Assembly: GCA_937898885.1 (NCBI GenBank)
Contig: CALDKD010000013.1
Coordinates: 72,009 to 136,008 of the forward strand
Length of the DNA: 64,000 nucleotides
Source: an uncultured Bacteroidales bacterium
Lineage (GTDB): Bacteria; Bacteroidota; Bacteroidia; Bacteroidales; Bacteroidaceae
Reading direction: 5' to 3'
Positions within the stretch are counted from its first letter, which is position 1. Each line of letters begins with the position of its first letter. The notes under the pieces are model-generated. The model worked only from the letters and a program-made list of their open reading frames with translations, was not told the DNA's origin and did not search any database. Made by a program: the position numbers and the translations under genes. Shown in pieces: positions 36,822-45,399 of the stretch.

Positions 36822-37945
36822 ATATAGTAGTCCTCGGGCCCGCATACCCATATCGTGGCGGCATCGCACTCTTTGATGACCGCCTCAGCGCAGAGCTCAT
36901 CTCAATGGGCCACAACGTGGAGGAATGGACATTCACACTGCAATATCCGGGATTCCTCTTTCCCGGCAAGACACAGTTCTCTGAGGATCTGGCTCCTGAG
37001 GGTATCACCACCCTGCGCAAGATGAGCTCCATCAACCCGCTCAACTGGATAAAGGTTGGCCGCCAGTTGAAGAGGATGAGACCAGACCTTGTAGTGGTTG
37101 CCTTCTGGCTGCCCTTTATGGCCCCTTGTCAAGGTACTATCGCACGTATAGCACGCCACAACGGTCACACCCGCATATCAGGCCTTGTACACAATATGAT
37201 ACCGCACGAGCATCGCCCAGGCGACAAGCTGCTGGCACGCTACTTTGCCAACTCAGTAGATGGTTATGTGGCAATGTCCGATGCCGTTCTCAACGACATT
37301 AACAAGTTTGACCAGAGCCGCCCGAGAGTTTTCTGCCGTCACCCGCTCTACGACAACTTCGGCAAGCCAGCCACAAGAGAGGAATCCCTTCAGTTCCTTG
37401 GCCTGGACCCGCAATACCGTTATATGCTCTTCTTCGGGCTTATTCGCGATTACAAAGGGCTTGACATACTGCTCCAGGCATACGCGGACAGCCGTCTGCG
37501 TCAGCAGAACGCTCGCCTGATTGTGGCAGGAGAGTTCTACTCCGGCTCAGAGAAGTATCTGGCAATGGAGAAGGAGCTTGGACTTGAGGGACTCATAGTC
37601 TGGAAGAGCGATTTCGTGCCAAACAGCGAGGTACGCTACTGCTTCGGAGCCGCCGACCTCATTGTCCAGCCCTACAAGTCAGCCACCCAGAGCGGTGTGG
37701 CCCAGATAGCCTATCACTTTGAGAAGCCGATGCTTGTCACCAACGTAGGAGGTCTTGCCGAGATTGTACCCGATGGCATTGCCGGTTACGTTGTCGCTCC
37801 CGATGCCACCCAGATAGCCGACCGTCTTGTTGATTTCTTCAAAGAGGACCGCAAAGACCAGTTTACCGAAGGCCTTCGTCAGGAAAAGAGGAAATACTCC
37901 TGGACCAATATGGCCCGCAGCGTCATCAAGGCTTCTGAACGCTAG
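36818..37945 (+). CDS. Glycosyltransferase family 4
   Basis: A 375-residue GT-B enzyme. The N-terminal domain begins IVVLGPAYPYRGGIALFDDRL. The C-terminal Rossmann domain has YMLFFGLIRDYKGLDILLQAY, IVAGEFYSG, and the nucleotide-sugar-binding E-rich segment LIVQPYKSATQSGVAQIAYHFEKPM followed by VTNVGGLAEIV. No signal peptide is seen; action is probably at the cytoplasmic face of the membrane in cell-surface glycan synthesis. Coupling by ATGA to the cytidylyltransferase gene suggests linked roles, which would fit a TarI-like rather than isoprenoid function for that enzyme. Acceptor and donor unknown. Confidence 0.88.
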   Translation: MNIVVLGPAYPYRGGIALFDDRLSAELISMGHNVEEWTFTLQYPGFLFPGKTQFSEDLAPEGITTLRKMSSINPLNWIKVGRQLKRMRPDLVVVAFWLPFMAPCQGTIARIARHNGHTRISGLVHNMIPHEHRPGDKLLARYFANSVDGYVAMSDAVLNDINKFDQSRPRVFCRHPLYDNFGKPATREESLQFLGLDPQYRYMLFFGLIRDYKGLDILLQAYADSRLRQQNARLIVAGEFYSGSEKYLAMEKELGLEGLIVWKSDFVPNSEVRYCFGAADLIVQPYKSATQSGVAQIAYHFEKPMLVTNVGGLAEIVPDGIAGYVVAPDATQIADRLVDFFKEDRKDQFTEGLRQEKRKYSWTNMARSVIKASER

Positions 37946-37955
37946 ACAGCCCTGA

Positions 37956-37979
37956 TAATGGGTCAGAGGGACAGGTACC
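37956..37979. repeat. REP-like dispersed repeat, copy 2
   Basis: TAATGGGTCAGAGGGACAGGTACC. The GGGTCA...GGGACAGGT core matches copy 1 (458-498) and is inverted relative to copy 3 (43382-43405). It lies exactly where two genes converge and supplies the final codons of the minus-strand gene. Confidence 0.6.
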
Positions 37980-38787
37980 TTGAATCACCACAGGCCAGAT
38001 ACTCTATCTGGTCACCCATCAGGGATTTGAGCATCGCGTACTGCTCCTCACCCGTACAATGCATTGTGTAGAACATTGTATCACTATACCTCATCTGTTC
38101 AGAGGCGAGTAGTTCAATGAATTCAGCCTCTTCCCTCTCATTCAGTCCGCTCTTGACGAGATGCATTCCGGCAAAGACGTATGCGGGTGTTTTGCCAATA
38201 ATATCCCTGGCCTTGCGTATGATGTTTACAATGCCGCGGTGAGCACAGCCGGCAAAGAGAACTGCCTTGCCACCCTCTTCTATTATAAGGTTCTGCTCGT
38301 GCCGGAAATTATCGTTTTCTTTCTCTTCCGGGCCGAACAGAAGCCGGTTGCCGGTTGGATTGCAGCAACTGCCCTGAACGTTGGCAAAAAGCGTCATTCC
38401 GCCATTGATAAGGGTTAAATCTCCACACGGCACTACTCTTTCGCTGTGCTGAAGAGACTTGTCAAGGCCAATATAGCTCAAACCGCTGTCACGTAACGAA
38501 TAATGCGGCAGGAAAGCATCATTGTTAATATATACCTTTGCTTTCTGGTTCTCAGAGAGGAACGACCTCAATCCACCACCATGGTCATAATGACCGTGAG
38601 ACACCACAGCCACATCCACATCGGCTACTGACAACGACAATGCCTCAGCATTACGGACAAACAACTCACCCTGCCCCATATCAAACAGGACACCCTGCCC
38701 GTCTTCCTTATGAATGAACAGGCTCAGGCCGTGCTCAACGGGCAACCCGCTGTGGCTGATATTATCAATAATTGATGTTACCCTCAC
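37963..38787 (-). CDS. Metallo-beta-lactamase-fold hydrolase (DHPS-like)
   Basis: A 274-residue MBL-fold protein. The metal-binding motif is SHGHYDHGGG (HxHxDH), with later ligands in LFAGCAHRGI and VFAGMHLV and the closing TMHCTGEEQYA. It resembles the 7,8-dihydropterin-6-yl-methyl-4-(beta-D-ribofuranosyl)aminobenzene-5'-phosphate synthase-like group, whose substrates are largely unknown. No signal peptide. The start codon lies 11 bp after the GH51 stop, so it is probably in that operon. The last residues, RYLSL, are encoded by the REP-like repeat at 37956-37979; the ancestral C-terminus may have ended differently. Confidence 0.85.
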   Translation of the reverse strand: MRVTSIIDNISHSGLPVEHGLSLFIHKEDGQGVLFDMGQGELFVRNAEALSLSVADVDVAVVSHGHYDHGGGLRSFLSENQKAKVYINNDAFLPHYSLRDSGLSYIGLDKSLQHSERVVPCGDLTLINGGMTLFANVQGSCCNPTGNRLLFGPEEKENDNFRHEQNLIIEEGGKAVLFAGCAHRGIVNIIRKARDIIGKTPAYVFAGMHLVKSGLNEREEAEFIELLASEQMRYSDTMFYTMHCTGEEQYAMLKSLMGDQIEYLACGDSRYLSL

Positions 38788-38798
38788 TTCCTGACAGC

Positions 38799-40775
38799 TT
38801 ATTTGCGCTGCAGCACGTAAATAGTAAAGCAGTATGGCTCTATGGTTGCGGAGACTTGCTGACCTTCGGCATTGAAAGATGCCTTTACAGGAACAATGTT
38901 GTCCGAAAGCTCAAGGCTGTTATCCTCATAAAGCTTGTTTGAAGTTAGCTTTACGCACTCCACGCCCCTAAGCAATTCTTTCTTTTTCAGGCCTGTGAAG
39001 TTGAGGGCGATGTCCTGCGGCTTGTCGGTAGTGTTGATGACTTTCACATAGACTTTGTCGGCATCGAGCACAGCACTGGCAAACAGGCCGTCCTGACCAT
39101 CGGCACCTGTTACATTGGAACCATTCATAGTCAGTTGCAAGGTGTTCTGTCCCCTGTATTGGCCATACAGCTGCTGTACGTGCCAGCTTACGGTACGAAC
39201 GGAATTGAGGTTATCGTACCATATCAGGTCCGGACGCCACTGCCAGCCCTCTACGTGGGCAAAGAGCGGAGCATATGTGGCCATATGCACAATGTCGGCA
39301 TTACGTTCCAAGGTAGTCATAAATGCGGCCTCCAGGAGCGATGCATAGAAATGGTTCCACTTTTTGCCGGTGGCGTGGCAGGCATACTCTCCTGCGAACA
39401 CCTTCGGACCATTGCGGTCATAATTGTCGTATCGGGCCCCTTGCGAGAGGAACCAGTCATACGGACGATAGAAGTGCTCGTCAACAAGGTCCGCGCCCAG
39501 TCTCTTCATCTCAGGCCAGAGGTAATCAAACTGATCACCTTCGGAATTCGGGCCAGATGAGCCTACAATCTTGATATCGGGATATTTGGCACGGATGGCA
39601 TCGACAAATGGTCTCAGATGCTCCGGATAGATTGGATCCCACTGCTCGTTTCCTACACCTATGAACTTAAGGTTGAAGGGCTGTGGATGCCCCATATCGG
39701 CACGAAGCTTGCCCCACTCGGTATCTGTTCCGCCATTGGCGAACTCAATAAGGTCAAGCGCATCCTGAATGTATGGCTGGAGCTCATCAACCGGAACATG
39801 CGCGTCCGCCTTGTCATTCTGGAACTGGCAGGCAAGTCCGCAGCTCACAATGGGCAGAGGCTCTGAGCCAATCTCCTCGGAAAGAAGGAAGAACTCATAG
39901 AAGCCCAGGCCGTAGCTCTGATAATAATCAGGATAGAATCTGTGCGGGAAGGTATATTCCCAGCGGTTCTCATTGAGCGGACGGTTCTCAACCGGACCAA
40001 CGGAATTCTTCCAGTTGTAGCGGGTATCAAGGTCTGTTCCCTCAACTATGCATCCGCCAGGAAAACGGAATATGCCCGGATGAAGGTCATACAGCGCCTG
40101 AGCAAGATCCTTTCTCAGACCATTCTCGTGACCTTTCCAGGTATCTACAGGGAACAACGACACGTGCTCAAGGTCAACGCAGCCTCCCCGGCCCTCAAGA
40201 AATATGCGGAGGGTTGCCTTAGGATTGGTCTCAGGGGCAGTTATCACAATCTGATACTTGGCCCACTCCTTTGAATTGACAATGATGCGATTCTGGGTAT
40301 AGAACTGGTTCTCGCCCATCGATGCGGTATTCACAAGCTCTATGCGCAGTGTCTGGCTTCCGCCGTCCGGTACTCTGGCCCAAACAGAGAAACGATATTG
40401 CTCACCTTTCCTGATGCCAATTCCAAAGAAACCCTCATTGTCCAGACCAGTCCATTTATGACGATGTCCCGGCTCTACAAGCCGTACATAGTGAGGGTTG
40501 CGCTCAAACGGGCCGTCATCCCTCACCTCCACCTTACCAAACGCTTTCCATCCCTGAAGGTTGTCCTGAGGGAACTCAAAAGAGCGGTTCTTTACCAACT
40601 CGGCATAAAGGCCGCCATCGGCCGCAAAGTTGATATCCTCAAAGAAGATGCCGTACATTGTGGGTTGTATAGGAGCACCCACCTTCTTTAAATCAATATC
40701 AAACTGGCTTGTCTGCGCGCCCACTGTGAGCGAGATGCCAGCCAGTAACGTGGTAATAATAGTACTTACTTTCAT
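38799..40775 (-). CDS. Secreted GH51 alpha-L-arabinofuranosidase
   Basis: A 658-residue exported enzyme. The signal peptide is about residues 1-20 (ending TVGAQ). An N-terminal beta-rich domain contains FFEDINFAADGGLYAELVKNRSFEF, a GH51 hallmark, and a carbohydrate-binding-like insert of about 75-205 with IVITAPETNPKATLRIFLEGRGG. The TIM barrel has FIGVGNEQWDP with the acid/base Glu near residue 378 and KVFAGEYACH with the nucleophile Glu near 460. A C-terminal beta-sandwich follows. It removes arabinofuranosyl side chains from arabinoxylan or arabinan outside the cytoplasm. It is divergent from a MarR-family regulator and followed by the MBL-fold gene. Confidence 0.95.
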   Translation of the reverse strand: MKVSTIITTLLAGISLTVGAQTSQFDIDLKKVGAPIQPTMYGIFFEDINFAADGGLYAELVKNRSFEFPQDNLQGWKAFGKVEVRDDGPFERNPHYVRLVEPGHRHKWTGLDNEGFFGIGIRKGEQYRFSVWARVPDGGSQTLRIELVNTASMGENQFYTQNRIIVNSKEWAKYQIVITAPETNPKATLRIFLEGRGGCVDLEHVSLFPVDTWKGHENGLRKDLAQALYDLHPGIFRFPGGCIVEGTDLDTRYNWKNSVGPVENRPLNENRWEYTFPHRFYPDYYQSYGLGFYEFFLLSEEIGSEPLPIVSCGLACQFQNDKADAHVPVDELQPYIQDALDLIEFANGGTDTEWGKLRADMGHPQPFNLKFIGVGNEQWDPIYPEHLRPFVDAIRAKYPDIKIVGSSGPNSEGDQFDYLWPEMKRLGADLVDEHFYRPYDWFLSQGARYDNYDRNGPKVFAGEYACHATGKKWNHFYASLLEAAFMTTLERNADIVHMATYAPLFAHVEGWQWRPDLIWYDNLNSVRTVSWHVQQLYGQYRGQNTLQLTMNGSNVTGADGQDGLFASAVLDADKVYVKVINTTDKPQDIALNFTGLKKKELLRGVECVKLTSNKLYEDNSLELSDNIVPVKASFNAEGQQVSATIEPYCFTIYVLQRK

Positions 40776-40795
40776 CTATCATAATTTACCTGTCA

Positions 40796-40803
40796 CAAAT
40801 ATA
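40796..40803 (-). promoter_or_regulatory. Promoter -7 element of the GH51 gene
   Basis: TATATTTG on the minus strand, 21 bases upstream of the GH51 ATG. The -33 region is not clear. It is divergent from the marR promoter within 116 bp. Confidence 0.4.
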
Positions 40804-40831
40804 CATATTAATTCCTCACCCTTAATCCAAA

Positions 40832-40863
40832 TTTGCAAACCATAAACTATAGTATTATATTTG
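40832..40863 (+). promoter_or_regulatory. Bacteroides-type promoter of the marR gene
   Basis: TTTG at 40832-40835 and TATATTTG at 40856-40863, 20 bases apart, both matching consensus. The start codon is about 30 bases downstream. Confidence 0.65.
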
Positions 40864-40891
40864 TAAGATAATATTTAAATACAGTAGCACT

Positions 40892-41320
40892 TTGATACTA
40901 TCCAAGGAAATAGCCGTCTGTCTGAACCTGGCAGCCTGCAAACTCAAGCAATACACCGCATCCATGCTCAAAAAATACGGTGTAGACCTTACTCCGGAAC
41001 AGTTTCTGCTGATTGATTTGTTGTGGAATCAGGGCACAATGACTCAGCAGAATGTGGCAGACACTATGCATAAAGACAAGAACTCTGTTACAAAGCTTGT
41101 TGACGCACTTGAGCAAAAAGACCTTGTGGTACGTCAGAAAGGTGAGTCAGACCGTCGTGAGAACATTCTGGTGCTGACTCCAAAAGCCATTGAGATGAAG
41201 GAAAGCGCCAAAGAGACCGGCATCTCCATACTTGAGGATATGATTCATGACATCAGCGAGGATGAGCTGAAATCCTTCCTGTCAACATTAGGAAAGCTGA
41301 CGTCAAATATGGATAGATAG
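40892..41320 (+). CDS. MarR-family transcriptional regulator
   Basis: A 142-residue winged-helix protein. The recognition region is TMTQQNVADTMHKDKNSVTKLVDALEQKDLVVRQ and the wing is SDRRENILVLTPKA, the standard MarR pattern (xSDRRxxxxLT). The N-terminal and C-terminal helices form the dimer domain. The start is TTG at 40892 (TTG ATA CTA TCC); no in-frame ATG exists between the promoter and this point. It shares a divergent promoter region with the GH51 gene and converges on the SDR gene, so it could control either set. Its ligand cannot be read from sequence. Confidence 0.85.
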   Translation: MILSKEIAVCLNLAACKLKQYTASMLKKYGVDLTPEQFLLIDLLWNQGTMTQQNVADTMHKDKNSVTKLVDALEQKDLVVRQKGESDRRENILVLTPKAIEMKESAKETGISILEDMIHDISEDELKSFLSTLGKLTSNMDR

Positions 41321-41324
41321 CACG

Positions 41325-42104
41325 TTATACCGCACTTATCTTTCTTGCCATTCGGGCACAGACACCCGGCAGGAACCTTTTGATTCCAACCATAAGAAGC
41401 TCCTTGCCCCCTACAAGCACCTCGCGCTTGTTGTTTTCTATAGCACGGATTATCTTCTTTGCAGCCTTTCCGGCAGAGATACCGCCATCCTGTCCGGGAT
41501 CCATCAGACCATACCTCTTACCGCCTTTCACCAGAGCATTCAATGAAATGTTTGTCCTGACTCTGCCGGGGCATACTATAGTCACGCGGATTCCCTTTTC
41601 AAAATACTCAGCCTGCAATGTCTCGAAAAAGCCGTAGAGCGCGTGTTTGGCACTACTGTAGGCACACCTGAGCGGAAAACCGAACAAGCCTGCGATTGAG
41701 GTGGTCACGGCTATTTTCCCTCCGCCGGCCTGCACCATACTTGGAAGAATAGACTTAGCAATGGCAACGGGTGCGAAGTAATCCACTTCCATAATATTGC
41801 GGGCCATCTCCATCGATGTGTCCTCAACTGAGGCCCTCTGGCTTATTCCGGCATTTAAAAAGAGAATATCAATTCCGGCAAAAGCATTCCAGGCACAGGT
41901 ACAGAGTTCCTCCACACCGTCAGCCTTGAGAAAATCGTAAGGAAGCACCACTACTTCCGCACCTCTCTCGCTGCACCGGCCTGCCACTTCATCAAGCCTT
42001 GCGGACGGGCGTGCAGTGAGAATCAGCCTACATCCCTTTTCGGCATACCCGTATGAGCAGGCCTCACCTATTCCCGATGACGCTCCCGTTATCCAGACTG
42101 TCAT
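41325..42104 (-). CDS. Short-chain dehydrogenase/reductase
   Basis: A 259-residue NAD(P)-binding enzyme. TGASSGIGEA is the glycine-rich motif near residue 6, LNAGISQ is the NAG motif, and catalytic Ser-Tyr-Lys appear as TSIAG...YSSAKHAL (Ser near 140, Tyr153/Lys157 region). The C-terminal segment KKIIRAIENNKREVLVGG is typical of the DltE/YqjQ- and DHRS7-like subgroup. Substrate unknown. Its gene starts 2 bp after the VOC gene ends, so the two are cotranscribed, and it converges on marR with a 4-bp gap. Confidence 0.9.
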   Translation of the reverse strand: MTVWITGASSGIGEACSYGYAEKGCRLILTARPSARLDEVAGRCSERGAEVVVLPYDFLKADGVEELCTCAWNAFAGIDILFLNAGISQRASVEDTSMEMARNIMEVDYFAPVAIAKSILPSMVQAGGGKIAVTTSIAGLFGFPLRCAYSSAKHALYGFFETLQAEYFEKGIRVTIVCPGRVRTNISLNALVKGGKRYGLMDPGQDGGISAGKAAKKIIRAIENNKREVLVGGKELLMVGIKRFLPGVCARMARKISAV

Positions 42105-42106
42105 AT

Positions 42107-43153
42107 CTATCTGATTCTCTCTCTTGACACCAGTCCCAACATTCTGAACAGAATCTTTGGCAGAGGCTTCCTGGGATTACGTTTCCTCATATTGATATTC
42201 CACCCGAGCTTTGCCACAATCGGAATTTTGTGTGACTCTACAAACTCAATAAGAGTTCCGTCAGGATCCTCAATGTATGTAAAATGTCCGGATGCCGCAC
42301 CCATATCGAACTCTATGTCGCCAGGACAGCTGTCAACAGTGAATGGATGGCCTTTTGATGCGCAGAAACTGCCAAAATCCTTCATTCCGCAAACATCAAA
42401 GCATATCTGAATGAACCCTGGATCACCCCAGAACCGGCCTTCGTAAATCTTACGTGGAACTCTGTCCAATGCCTGGACCAACTCAATAGTGCTGTCACCA
42501 AAAACCTCCGAGAACCCTCCTTTACGTGGCTCTTCGGTTGTGAGAATCACCCTTCGGTACAGTTGGCTGCTTCCTGGAAGGCTCTTCCAGTCTGAGAAAC
42601 TCCCGTTTGTATCACAAAGGACTTTTGTATAGCCCAATATCTCCGAATAGAATTTGACAGAGCGCTCCATATCAGACACGCCGATTACAGCTCCTACAAT
42701 ACCACCCATCAGGCGGTTCTCCTCAATGTAGATGCTCTTATCCTCTACCATCTGGAACCAATTGCCATAATTGTCCTGAATATATGAGCATCGTGTTCCA
42801 TCAGGTAGTCTGTCTGACAAACCACCATTGAAGGCCTCAATATTGCGGCATTTCACCTTGGCCGCAAATATTCCTAAGTCACCAATTGAGACCTCAAAAG
42901 GACAGGGCTCAGGCTTTCTTTTTGAATACTGCCATATCTCAAACCCTCCACCGCCCTGAAGGCACATTGCAATCGCAGCGTGACGCTTCTGAGGTGCGTT
43001 TCCCGTATATGGAAGCATCCTTTCCGCCACCGTGTCATCCTCCAGGATTTTAATGTCAGCTCCAAATTTCTCTATGAGCCAGTTCCAGGTATCCCTGAAA
43101 CTCACTGTACCCACTCCTATTTGCTGTATTCCGTTGATTTGGTATGCGCACAT
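42107..43153 (-). CDS. VOC (glyoxalase/dioxygenase-fold) protein with two domains
   Basis: A 348-residue protein with two vicinal-oxygen-chelate-like halves. The first (about 7-140) contains IQQIGVGTVSF and GGFEIWQY. The second (about 148-310) contains GAVIGVSDMERSVKFYSEILGY, the classic VOC opening, and closes with YIEDPDGTLIEFVESHKIP. Metal ligands would be a His/Glu in these strands, but in the first half the residues are not obvious, so it may be degenerate. A basic tail (NMRKRNPRKP) follows. It is the first gene of an SDR-containing pair and has a strong promoter with operator-like boxes. Confidence 0.82.
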   Translation of the reverse strand: MCAYQINGIQQIGVGTVSFRDTWNWLIEKFGADIKILEDDTVAERMLPYTGNAPQKRHAAIAMCLQGGGGFEIWQYSKRKPEPCPFEVSIGDLGIFAAKVKCRNIEAFNGGLSDRLPDGTRCSYIQDNYGNWFQMVEDKSIYIEENRLMGGIVGAVIGVSDMERSVKFYSEILGYTKVLCDTNGSFSDWKSLPGSSQLYRRVILTTEEPRKGGFSEVFGDSTIELVQALDRVPRKIYEGRFWGDPGFIQICFDVCGMKDFGSFCASKGHPFTVDSCPGDIEFDMGAASGHFTYIEDPDGTLIEFVESHKIPIVAKLGWNINMRKRNPRKPLPKILFRMLGLVSRERIR

Positions 43154-43187
43154 ATTGTATAATCTCTTACCTTTTACTTTTGTGGCG

Positions 43188-43218
43188 CAAAAGTAGTAAA
43201 AGATATTACTAACGCAAA
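43188..43218 (-). promoter_or_regulatory. Promoter of the VOC-SDR operon, with a repeated box inside it
   Basis: On the minus strand TTTG (43215-43218) and TACTTTTG (43188-43195) are separated by exactly 19 bases, a near-perfect Bacteroides promoter. The 10-base box RTTACTAACG (as ATTACTAACG at 43205-43214) lies inside the spacer, where a bound repressor would block polymerase. Confidence 0.65.
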
Positions 43219-43347
43219 ATATTAGCCATACGTATCTACCTTACTTAAGTAATCTTCAAAAATAACTTGGTAATATATCAGTAACTTTTACGCTTACTAA
43301 ACAAAGGCATTACTAACGACATGGCAAAGGCGTTACTAACGATACGC
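43205..43347. repeat. Repeated RTTACTAACG boxes upstream of the VOC-SDR operon
   Basis: The box occurs at 43205-43214, 43309-43318 and 43332-43341. The last two lie in a 23-bp direct tandem repeat (units 43302-43324 and 43325-43347, each starting CAAAGGC). A perfect 12-bp palindrome TTACTTAAGTAA lies between at 43241-43252. The whole gap 43154-43494 (340 bp) has no credible gene. Confidence 0.6.
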
Positions 43348-43381
43348 ATTTTACAATATAGTTGCATGGCTTGCATTTGAG

Positions 43382-43405
43382 ACCTGTTCCTCTGACCCAT
43401 TATTA
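43382..43405. repeat. REP-like dispersed repeat, copy 3 (inverted)
   Basis: ACCTGTTCCTCTGACCCATTATTA is the reverse complement of copy 2 (37956-37979) over its first 20 or so bases, with one substitution. It lies in the gap between the VOC promoter and the 3' end of the DUF4419 gene. Confidence 0.6.
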
Positions 43406-43494
43406 ATGAGCGGCTTGATAGACGAAGATTTCTCCGTCGTAGTGGGTTGGCATGAGCAGACTGATCTTGGACAACTTATCCAAAACACACATAA

Positions 43495-45315
43495 CTATCT
43501 ACATTCGGTTTTTCTATTGATTTCATTGATTTCCAGAACAGGAACGTCCTTCAACTTTAATGTAACATCAAGGAAGGTCGTGTCAATTGTCAGACTGACA
43601 GTCTCAAACCCAATGTATGACACCTCAATTCTATCTTTCGGGTTCTGCAGACGGAAAGAGAACTCACCAATGGAATCAGTAACGGCATGAGCGACAATAC
43701 GGTTGCCGGCATCCCGTTCAACAACGTTAGCCATCATTATCGGGCCAATGGAGTCCGATACTACACCTCTGATTGTGTCACCGGCCTTTTCGCCTGTAGG
43801 GAGGGGCGTTGTCTTGAACAGGCTGTTCCCGCTCTGACGTTGCCTATATCTCTTCAGGCCCTCCTTATTATTCATATAACCATTATTGAGTATCGTTGAG
43901 CGGATTCTCAGATTATCAGGGAAACGCTCAAACAAGCTGAGGGCCTGCCGCTCATCAACCTTTCCCTCTATTGTGAGCGACTCGATCTCTATGGAGTCCA
44001 TCCACTGCGGAATAACGACATCATCAGTGAAATTTAACGTAAGACGACGGATAGCACCAACCTTTTTCAGAACTTCCGGAACCTCAGCGACTTTGAGATC
44101 AAGCCCATAACCACTCTTATTCTTTGTTACAAGCTCATTCAGTACCTTTGCCTCATCCTCGCTCCTGCGTACCAGCCAGCCAATCTTGGGTGTGAGCCCG
44201 TAGCGGGCGTCCTGCTCCATTCCCACCAGTCCTGCCCACATCTCCATAGGCTCGTCGCGCTCTACCAGACCAGTCGCATCGTTCAGCTCAATATATCGGA
44301 ACGGTACCTTAACCATCTCCGGAGCGAACTTATGCAGGATGTTCACGTGCTCAGGCGTACGGCCGTCCTCATCGAACGGCAGGAACTTGAGAAACCAGCC
44401 GTCAAACTCGGTGGGCGTGTCAGGACTGCAGCCACCGCCACGAACCTCCTCCGGCCTTTTAGTCTTTACTATATTCATCCAGAAACCGGTATCGGGATGG
44501 CCTTCGGATGCACGCACAAACTCCTCAAGAATAGGGATAAGCTGGTCGGTCCACCACTTCAGACCATACTTCTCAAGCTTGCGTGTGCGCACAAGAATGT
44601 TCTTCCAGTCTGCGGGAGTACCAGTCAGAGTAATATCCGGGATTCCGCACGACATATATATCACAATGTACTCAAAGTACGACTTCACGCTCTCCATCAG
44701 CGTAATCTGCGATGCCATCCGCTCATTCACGCCTGTAGTGCTGAATGAGGCAGTTATCAACTCTGCCACACCATCCTTGGTATATGTGCCAATCTCATCG
44801 GTGAAATCGCTCAGAAGCGCTTCCCAGCTCACATCAGGATTAGTAAGTGGCAGGTCACTTCGCACTACCAGATCCATCTTGCCCTCATGGCTTACCAGCA
44901 ACGGGCGCATCTGCTCAGGATTGTCATTGACGTGATGCGCGAGACCCTGGCATATCAGCAGCCATATCGCATCGGGAGTAAGCGTTACAGGGCGATGGTC
45001 CGCGAATGCCTTAACCATTCCCTTGAAGAACGTATCGTAACCGAAGTAGCACAATTTGTCCGATGCGAAACTTGATTTGACAACTGAGCTGTAAGGCAGT
45101 TCCTTGTCTCTCAGAAGCGACTGGATAATCTGCTCGCCATCCGAAATGGTATAGAATGTGTCTCTGGGAGCTGGCAGGTCCTTATCCACCAGAAATGTCA
45201 CCGCCCCTTCTTTCATAATTACATCATTGGCTCGTGACTGGGCGCACAATCCATCAGCTATGAGCAATGCGCCTATCGCCAAAGCAAATCTTACAAAACG
45301 GACTATTGTTCTCAT
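43495..45315 (-). CDS. Secreted DUF4419 protein fused to a C-terminal carboxypeptidase-regulatory-like domain
   Basis: A 606-residue exported protein. The start MRTIVRFVRF at 45315 is chosen because it begins the signal peptide (cleavage near LCAQS); an in-frame Met 7 codons upstream lies next to the promoter. Residues about 60-400 match DUF4419: FFKGMVKAFADHRPVTLTPDAIWLLICQGLAHHVN and FVRASEGHPDTGFW..GWFLKFLPF. A region of unclear fold follows. The last ~110 residues (GDTIRGVVSDSIGPIMMANVV to DVTLKL) are a SusC-type regulatory-like beta-sandwich, nearly the same as the N-terminal domain of the SusC at 16186-19476. The function of DUF4419 is unknown. Confidence 0.85.
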   Translation of the reverse strand: MRTIVRFVRFALAIGALLIADGLCAQSRANDVIMKEGAVTFLVDKDLPAPRDTFYTISDGEQIIQSLLRDKELPYSSVVKSSFASDKLCYFGYDTFFKGMVKAFADHRPVTLTPDAIWLLICQGLAHHVNDNPEQMRPLLVSHEGKMDLVVRSDLPLTNPDVSWEALLSDFTDEIGTYTKDGVAELITASFSTTGVNERMASQITLMESVKSYFEYIVIYMSCGIPDITLTGTPADWKNILVRTRKLEKYGLKWWTDQLIPILEEFVRASEGHPDTGFWMNIVKTKRPEEVRGGGCSPDTPTEFDGWFLKFLPFDEDGRTPEHVNILHKFAPEMVKVPFRYIELNDATGLVERDEPMEMWAGLVGMEQDARYGLTPKIGWLVRRSEDEAKVLNELVTKNKSGYGLDLKVAEVPEVLKKVGAIRRLTLNFTDDVVIPQWMDSIEIESLTIEGKVDERQALSLFERFPDNLRIRSTILNNGYMNNKEGLKRYRQRQSGNSLFKTTPLPTGEKAGDTIRGVVSDSIGPIMMANVVERDAGNRIVAHAVTDSIGEFSFRLQNPKDRIEVSYIGFETVSLTIDTTFLDVTLKLKDVPVLEINEINRKTECR

Positions 45316-45333
45316 ATCGCTACGGTTTTGCCA

Positions 45334-45341
45334 CAAAATTA
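45334..45341 (-). promoter_or_regulatory. Promoter -7 element of the DUF4419 gene
   Basis: TAATTTTG on the minus strand, 18 bases upstream of the chosen ATG; the -33 box is not clear. Confidence 0.4.
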
Positions 45342-45399
45342 GGTACTCGCACTATAATTTACACACGGATAAGTGTTGCAAAAACGTTGCAATTGCAAA

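Noticed and set aside
34998..36869. A 623-residue open frame antisense to metG and the cytidylyltransferase gene
   Set aside because: It covers two well-recognised genes on the other strand, starts and ends without a promoter, RBS or terminator, and its translation shows no recognisable family. It is a shadow caused by codon bias.
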